A stretch of DNA of 64,000 nucleotides from Puccinia triticina. Lineage: Eukaryota; Basidiomycota; Pucciniomycetes; Pucciniales; Pucciniaceae. The position numbers and the translations under genes are program-made. Of this stretch, positions 57,337-64,000 are shown piece by piece. The stretch's first letter is position 1. Each line of letters begins with the position of its first letter. A model generated the notes under the pieces. That model was not told the origin of the DNA. It worked only from the letters and a program-made list of their open reading frames with translations, and searched no databases. Location: positions 1,178,001-1,242,000 of the forward strand of contig NC_070563.1 in the NCBI RefSeq assembly GCF_026914185.1, in the 5' to 3' direction.

Positions 57337-57810
57337 ATGGCATCAGGACTTTATAATTTCATCGCTATCTTGTTGTTAGCCGCGTATTCTGCGGCGGTTG
57401 GGGAGCTCGACGACGGGATATACTGTCAACACTGTGGGGTTCCAACGACATTTACGCACGTGGTAGTCTCAGCCCGATGTCCGGATCCCGTTTGGTGTGT
57501 GCATGGGCACCTCACAGGCGACTTATGTCTTCGTGAACGCGACATTTGGCGGGCAGAATGCAATGGATGCAACCGACCGTCGGCCTGGGATTGGCGCCCA
57601 TGCCCTGGGGGTCACGTGAATGCGGATTGCGTGCGGCACGGGAGTCCGGCCCGCTCGGAAGCTTCGTCGGGTCATCGCTCGGAACACGATATCCGGGATC
57701 CCAACGATCTGTACTTTCACGTTGGAACCCCGCCAAGTCCTAGCACCGACTCGGAATCCTCACCGACGCACTCGGAGCTCCACACCCAAGCTTCATCCGA
57801 TTTCGAATGA
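57337..57810 (+). CDS. Secreted Cys-rich protein 2 (candidate effector, paralogue)
   Basis: 157 aa. The start at 57337 was chosen because it gives a typical signal peptide (MASGLYNFIAILLLAAYS, cleavage near AVG/EL); the open frame extends further upstream without it. Nine Cys: YCQHC, ARCPDPVWC, VHGHLTGDLC, ECNGC and RPCPGGHVNADC, spaced much like protein 1 (xHG between Cys 4 and 5, x8 with a His between Cys 8 and 9). The acidic Ser/Pro tail ends HVGTPPSPSTDSESS to SSDFE. It differs greatly from protein 1 outside the Cys scaffold while the flanks stay alignable. Confidence 0.65.
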   Translation: MASGLYNFIAILLLAAYSAAVGELDDGIYCQHCGVPTTFTHVVVSARCPDPVWCVHGHLTGDLCLRERDIWRAECNGCNRPSAWDWRPCPGGHVNADCVRHGSPARSEASSGHRSEHDIRDPNDLYFHVGTPPSPSTDSESSPTHSELHTQASSDFE

Positions 57811-58240
57811 TTTCACCCTTCACAGTCACTCATTTTGCCAACTCATCCTCAACTCGCACCTGTATCTCATTCCCAAGCCAAACGACCAGCGCACCCTCAA
57901 TCCCTTGCCTAGGCACAAAGACGACCGTGGATCTCTCCAACTGCTGACCTCGTCGACCAACCTGGATCAAACGCGCGCAAAGAAAGTAAAGAAAGAGCAA
58001 ATTAGACCCCGACCGACCGTACCTCCTCCTCAAGCATCCACAAACGTCCTTCTCTTAGTCACGCTCCTCAGGAAGCTTGGAGCCAACTTCCTCTCATGAG
58101 TGAAATCCTTGTGCTCCCGTTTTTACCTTTCGTCCCCTCTCTTCTCTTTTGTGTGTTTTGTTCTACTTTGGAGTGTTCCTCATTACTTTTGAGTCACGCA
58201 TTAGTCAACTTACACCTTGTAGACTGATATATGCCTGCCT

Positions 58241-59213
58241 TCTATTGGTGTGCAACGCTCATGGCGGGATAACACGAAGAGAAATGATGTCTCGACCGCA
58301 CAGGAGCCCGTCTCGGCTCCGGATGCAAAGTGCCTCAGACTCGTGTTCCAGAAGGTGCAAGGTGCTGTGTGATATTGTGATGTGGTAGTAATAATCAGTA
58401 GAAAAAATATGCTGCTGTTTTTTTTGGATGTGTTCTCTAGTTAAATGAACGACAACAGAGAGAGAGGGAGAAAGACAGAATAAGAGAGGAAACAAAAAAG
58501 ATCACATGTAGTGGAAGGGAAAGGCAAAGAAGAACATACTCTATGACAAGGTAAAGAGATAAATAAGACAGCCAACAAAAGCAGATAGATAGATAGCTAA
58601 GGAGAGACTCCGAGTGTGTGTATAGAGAGAGAGAGAGGAGACGTAAAGCGAAAGGCGAAGCAAATAAATAAATAGCCGTTATACAAAGATAAAAAAAGGA
58701 ACGGAAACGAGAAAGCGCGACGGGGGCTCGGCCAGGAACCAGGTAAAGGGAGACCAACGAGCGGCGAAGAACGGCAGGAACCTAGCCGTCCCAAACCAAC
58801 CAACCATGAGACATTGATCAGTTTCAGCTCCAAGTAGAACCCGCACGATCGCGAAAGAAAGGAAAGTAGACGTACGAGCGAGGACCGTGGGAGCTGCACA
58901 CACAGACATCGCGTGTCCGCCGGTATATACATCCATGCTAGTATATGCAATCTTTTTTGGGCGAGAGACGACGGACCGAAGCGAGAGAAGAAGGACAATG
59001 CGAAGAGAGGAAGGGTAAGGATACACACAGAGATGCTGGTATGACACGGAGGTGATCGAAGGAGAGAAAAAAGCCGCTTGTGGAGAGCGGGATTGAAGAC
59101 GCTATGGGTATCCAATCTTCGGAAGAAAAGAGGACTAAACGAGGCAGAAAAGCGGGCCGAAAGGAGAGTGAAAGGGACGGAGGACGGGCGCGGAGGAGCA
59201 AGTGACGAGCCAG
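58241..59213. other. No gene; purine-rich tract and kinase 3' region
   Basis: Plus strand GA-rich from about 58450 to 59200, with GATA/GAGA microsatellites at 58586-58640. Probably the 3' UTR or downstream region of the minus-strand kinase gene. The Phe/Ser/Leu-rich minus frames are translations of pyrimidine tracts. Confidence 0.5.
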
Positions 59214-62200
59214 TCACTCGTCTTCCTCTTCCTCCTCCTCCTCCTCGATTGCGATGGCCTTGAAAGTAGGAGTCACCCTGGGATTGCCGCCTCTCCAATT
59301 GCCGATGAGTCCGGCGGGGGCGGGCGAGCCGCCCTTAGGGGCCGCCAGCAACGCGGTCCCGGCTGTCGGTCCCGTCGACGACGAGGAGGAGGGGGCCGGC
59401 TGGTGGATGGCGGCGCTGTTCGGCGTCGAGGCGCCGAAGCAGGGGCCAGGCTTGCCGTCCAAGCCCGGGCCAGGCCGGACGAGAGGGCCAGCAGTCGCAG
59501 GGGCGGAAGCGGGGCCGTTGCGCGCCTTGACGCCCTGGCCGATCCCGCCCTCGTAGCGCGCCCCGGCGTCGTCCTCGTCGTCCAGGTCGACCCACTCGCC
59601 GTCCTGGTCCTTGGCTTTGCTCGCAAACACGTCACGCAGCTTGGGCGGGCCCGCGTTCCTACGGGAGGAGGAGGACGAGGAGGTGGGGCCGTCGGCGATC
59701 GAGTTCATCAGGTTCACGTAGGCTAGCACCGAGCTGTTGCCCGTCCCGTAGACCGGGTTGAACTTCGTCGACACCGGCGACTGGTTCGCGCGCGCGAAGA
59801 AGGCCTGCGTCGGCGTCCCGAACACCGAGTGGGGCTTGTGCGCCATGAAGATCGTCCGCGATCCCCCGCCGCCGCTGCCGCTTTGATGTGGCGCCGGAGC
59901 TCCTCCCTCCGGAGGACCGTGTCGCGCTGCATGTTTGTCACTCACATCACCTGAGAGCTTCTGGAATGCACTCTGTCTGGCGGCATCGGTCTTCAATCCC
60001 GACTCGAAATCCGCAGCGTTCGCAACCTCCTTGCCTGGGTTTTCCTCCCCACCATCGTCTTCCTCTTCGATGGTCTCCTCGACGTCATACACGTTGTTAG
60101 GGGAGTGTAAGCGATGCTCGTCTGCACCGCCGGATGAGCCCCGATTGATCAGCTGAGCTCCGTCATCCGAAGACAACGAGGTCCGGACAGACGATGTCAA
60201 CGATGAGGCCTTGTGCTGGCGGTGACGAGTGGAGCCGGCAGCGGTGCTGGCCGGCGCGGTCACTCGTCTGACAGTCGTCCCCGCAGATGGAGTCCGGCGA
60301 GAGTACGCTGGATGCATGGCTGAAACTGAGTGAGGAGTCAGGAGCTGCAGAGCGGCGGCCGACCGGCGTGAGCCCGCGGAACTGATCGAACCATGGCGGC
60401 CATGAGCTTCAGCGCGTCTACTCCGATTCGGGCCTTCCATTGAGCCTCGGCTATGGTTGATCGTATGTTGGGAGAGCGACGCGTGGGAGCCAGGCTCGCT
60501 ACCTGGCGTCCGAGCATCTGTCACCGATCCGAATGACGCCCGACTAGAGCCACTGCGGCGTTTGGATGTGGCTTTGGAAGCGTTATGAAGCTCGAGTGAT
60601 AGCTGGCGAGTTGATTGCATGGAGGACCGACGCGACCCCTTGCTGGGCCGGCGATGAACCACAACAGAGCCACTGACAGATCTGAGAGCCTGCAAGTCTC
60701 CGGCCACCTTTCGACTTGGGAAATCGGATACATGACTTGATGAGGCCACCGAACCTCCAACGCCTCCATTGGGACTGGTGGTTTGGCTGCCCATCCGGGT
60801 AGGTGATTTGACCGCGTGGCCGTAGTTTGCGAGGATGGCCATGTTCTGTTTCCGCTTGCGGCGATCTTCATTAAACCAAAATCTGAAGTTGGAGAACAAA
60901 TTGCCTTTGGGTCCTTTGGAGCGAGCAGCTTTGACGGTTTCGCTTTCGGAGGGGCTAGGCACATGGCTACTGCTGGGGTCGGCCAATGAGCTGGTGGCAG
61001 GACTGGTTTCTTTCACGCTTTTACGCTCATCAGCTCTGGAGTTTGGTGCCGTGGGATGTGATTTTCGAGAGGGTGAATTGGGCTTGGGAGTAGAGAAGGA
61101 ATCTGGATGGTCCACAAGGAGGTTTTGGGACACCGCATTGAATGATGAAGATGAGCCGGATAGTGAGGGCGTAGTGCTGATGGATTGTTCATTGGCAGCC
61201 AGAGCATTTAAAGCAGGATCACCATCATCTTTTGGCTTCAGGGGCGACTCGATTGTTCGTAATGGACTTGAAGGCCGGCTGGACACTGAAGGACAGCTTT
61301 CGAGCGGGACGTCTAGTTCTTTGGGCTTGCTTTTGTCGGCGGATTTCTCCGATCCCCCCGAGGCCTGGTGAAGCATCAGGCTGGCGGGAAGGGGGGGAAG
61401 GGAGGGAATGAGAAGGGTCTTGCGAGAAAATAAACCAGACAGTGGTAAGCTGCCGGATGGCTTTGAATGTTCGTCCATCCTGCTCTCCTTCTCGCGAGCT
61501 TTGAGATCCTTCTTCGAGATCTTCTCGTGTCCATGCTTTTCGTCTCCATCATTCGTCGAGCTCCCCTCTCGACTGCGACTCTTATGTCTATCGTCGGCTG
61601 ATTTTTTAGTGCCCAATGCATGAGTTGCACGTTGGAGCATGCTGACTGACTGACTTCGTTTTCTCAGATCTGCAGTCGATTTCTTGGCCGGTGCTGCCAA
61701 GTCGACAGTGATAAATGGAGTTTCTTTGTCAGAACTGGAGAGCGTGTCGAATTTTGCTGAGGAGGTGCTAGAGCAGGCATCATCATTTAGATTGGACGGA
61801 GTAGCAGTCAGTGGATTGTTCTTAGAAGAAGAGCCGAAGTTCGCCTTCAGATTGAGGTACGACCGATGTGCACCGATGATAGGGTTTTCCATGCCCGCTT
61901 CCTTTTCAACCTTAGCTAAATTGAGCACGGGTTCCACCCGTGGGGAGCTCGTGATCGGTAAATTTGTTTTAGTAGGGGTAACCGGCTTCTTGGAATGATT
62001 GGGAGGCGCTGGGATAGATTTTGCGAGGGTCGGAGAAAGATCTTCGGGTGGGGCGATGATCGGAACGCTAGCGTGAGAGAAAGACGGAATAGGGGCTGTT
62101 ACTACGACTGAATTGGCCGAGCGATCATCTGTGAGCGCTGAGTCCGGGGATTGAATCTCTACGGGGCCATGTGTGTTGAATGGATCTTTGGTCGCAGCAC

Positions 62201-64000
62201 AATTAGAATCTCGCTCTGTATCCTCCCGATTGATACTTTGCTTCTCCTTCTTCCTTTTCATCAGCCACCATAATGCACCCGACGAATCGCAGGCAAAAGA
62301 TTGAACCGAATGAACAATTTGACCGGTGTCAAAGCCCAGATCGCTCAAGGATTTCATAAACGTCAGATCCTCTGGGCTTAACAGAGGTGCTTGAGTAGTA
62401 GCTTTCAGTGCGCCGACGTAGTCAATCACAACGGTTAAGAGGGATGAGGTGGAAAGTCGGGCTTGATTGGTGGTAGGCGTAGCGAAATCGGATGAAGCGC
62501 CATCCTCAAAGGGGCCTATCCGCTCCGATAGGGTGCTGCCAATCGATCGCCGCTTTGTCCGAGAGGGTGTGCGAATTTGGGGGTGGGACAATGAGGAGGG
62601 CACGCAGGACAGAATGGACAGGGGTCGGGGTTTTGATGAACCGGTCATAAGATTCGAAGGAGAAACATTTGATGACTGAGGTGAGGCGCCAGGGTCCTGG
62701 TCAGAGCTCGGTGAGAAATTCGAAAGACTCAGTGCTGTATCATTTTCGTCCTCGGCGTGTGTGGGCAGGTGCTGAAGATGATTGTTGTGTGGAATTGAAT
62801 GCTGTGAATTCCTGATGGTTGAGTGAGAGCTGTTAGAGTGATGAAGGAGTGGCGAGGGCTTATGATTTGAGGCGGGAGTGGACTTTGATGGATGACCTGC
62901 TGGGCGGTGGGAAGATGAGAGACCCAAGTCAGGAATTGCAGGCATCTGGGCTGGCAGATCCTCAGATGTGACGGGCGAACTTGTACTACTCCGGGCTGAG
63001 GAGACGCTCAAATCGCTTTCTTTGCTGCTGTGGCCAGATGCATCCGAGTCGAGGATCGAATGGCAGGATTGGTTGGGATGGTTGGATGAAATGGGCGGAG
63101 AGCCTCTGGAAGGGGTCCGATGGGGTTGATCAGCCGAAGAAGGAAATGTTCCCATCGAAGTAGACGGGGATTTGGGCAACTGCTGAGCTTCCTCGATGAT
63201 GGGCGACGGCCTGGAAAGCGGCTCGGGTTCACCAAACGAATGCTGCAAAGGAGGAGTGGTAAACCAGGGATGTGAAAGAATCTTTTCGATCGATGGCCGG
63301 GCTTTGGGATCCAGTTGTAAGATCGATTGAATCAGGTTAACAGCCTCTGGAGAAAAAAAGAAAAAAAAGTCAGTGATACGCAGGCGAAGCCTATGCTGAT
63401 GACGACAGACGACATACCGTTGCTGAGGAAGTTTGGGATTTCAAAATTGCCGACCATGATCATTGCTTTCATCTGCTCTTCGTCATCATCATCGAAGGGG
63501 AGACTGCCGGTGAGGAGCGCATGGAGGATGATACCGAGAGACCAGATGTCGACCTCTGGATTGATCAGAGGTGGTTAGTACTGCTGATTGTTGAGCGAGA
63601 CTAAAAAAAAGAGGGAAGAAAAGGACGGACCTTCGCCAAGATATTTCTTACCGGCAAGCATCTCGGGAGCCGCATAGCCGGTTGTGCCGCAGAAGGTGTC
63701 GAGCAGCTTGCGCGGTTCGAATTCGCGACCGAATCCGAAGTCGGCGAGTTTGGGGTTGCAGCGTTCGTCTAGGAGGACGTTTTCGAGCTTGAGGTCACGA
63801 TGGACGACGCCCTTGCCGTGGACATAGCCGAGCCCGAGACAGATCTGGCCGAAGAGACGGCGGGCCTCGAACTCGGAGAAGCGGGTTTTTTCGACGAGAT
63901 AGTCGAAGAGCTCGCCGCCGGAGCAGAGCTCGGTGATGAGCCAGATGGAGTGTTCGGTGGCGATGACCTCGTAGAGCTGGACGACGTTGGGATGATGGAG
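59214..64000 (-). CDS. Ser/Thr protein kinase, CAMK group (Kin4/Snf1-like), 5' end outside window
   Basis: Minus-strand exons >64000..63631, 63555..63418 and 63346..59214, with GT-AG introns of 75 and 71 nt. The frame enters the kinase domain at LHHPNVVQLYEVI. It has the catalytic loop VVHRDLKLENVLLD, LADFGFG, GTTGYAAPEM, VDIWSLGIILHALLTG and HPWF. A long disordered Ser/Pro/Thr-rich tail of ~1,360 residues follows. A UBA-like block (SDLGFDTGQIVHSVQSFACD, then GALWWLMKRKKE) lies about 330 residues into it. Near residue 800 is a basic FSNFRFWFNEDRRKRKQ motif. The end is acidic (EEEEEEEEDE). DFGFG and the UBA-like block fit the fungal Kin4/YPL150W-type relatives of Snf1. No defect seen. N-lobe and start are missing. 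Confidence 0.85.

Larger units (their letters stand above)
55750..58240 (+). repeat. Segmental duplication, unit 2
   Basis: Second copy of 53810-55260, expanded by an inverted-repeat segment (55873-56120, possible MITE with CAGTGARMGCGCTRCG-like ends) and the minisatellite at 56340-56900. Carries secreted protein 2. Confidence 0.7.

Noticed and set aside
58597..59298. 233-codon hydrophobic minus-strand ORF
   Set aside because: Pyrimidine-rich 3' region of the kinase gene, overlapping its end in another frame.

Overview
The window looks like a chromosomal segment of a rust fungus (Pucciniales, probably Puccinia sensu lato; species not assigned). Supporting signs are short spliceosomal introns (about 60-140 nt), a complete Vip1/Asp1-type inositol pyrophosphate kinase gene, a Kin4/Snf1-like protein kinase with a long low-complexity tail, two small secreted Cys-rich proteins, and heavy loading with Ty1/copia, MULE, hAT-like and CACTA-like transposons. 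Family names come from motif recognition by eye; no search was run.

Layout. 1-5.7 kb: a rust-type hypothetical ORF convergent with a decayed SNF2 helicase gene, followed by one terminus of a CACCAGG-type TIR element. 6.4-14.0 kb: a 7.6-kb MULE with a 10-bp target duplication. It encodes a zinc finger, a DDE transposase and a USP-like protease domain, and was hit by a 1.2-kb TIR element. 15.3-16.0 kb: a small two-exon gene. 17.8-23.6 kb: a chimeric copia element whose outer LTRs carry a tRNA-like Pol III module and which contains a second, different LTR. 25.5-34.0 kb: a copia element split by a 2,487-bp TIR element whose removal restores the reading frame exactly. 34.1 kb: tRNA-Leu(CAG) with an intron. 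34.6-39.4 kb: the 18-exon Vip1/Asp1 gene. 40.6-46.4 kb: a minus-strand copia element. 46.6-52.7 kb: another copia element with TA...TA LTR ends and an 843-bp insertion. 52.8-53.5 kb: a degenerate satellite holding a hAT-like MITE. 53.8-58.2 kb: a tandem segmental duplication carrying two paralogous secreted nine-Cys proteins (effector candidates). 59.2-64.0 kb: the protein kinase gene, running off the right edge.

Probably functional host genes are the tRNA, Vip1/Asp1, the kinase, the 15.3-kb gene and the two secreted-protein genes. All four copia coding regions carry in-frame stops, and some also carry frameshifts or altered catalytic residues. All four full-length copia copies still have recognisable 5-bp target duplications and a primer site matching the anticodon arm of initiator tRNA-Met. 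The strongest candidates for something new are the tRNA-bearing LTR/chimera, the CACCAGG TIR family with a fixed-position subterminal palindrome (possibly linked to SNF2 genes), the MULE-USP fusion and the secreted-protein pair.
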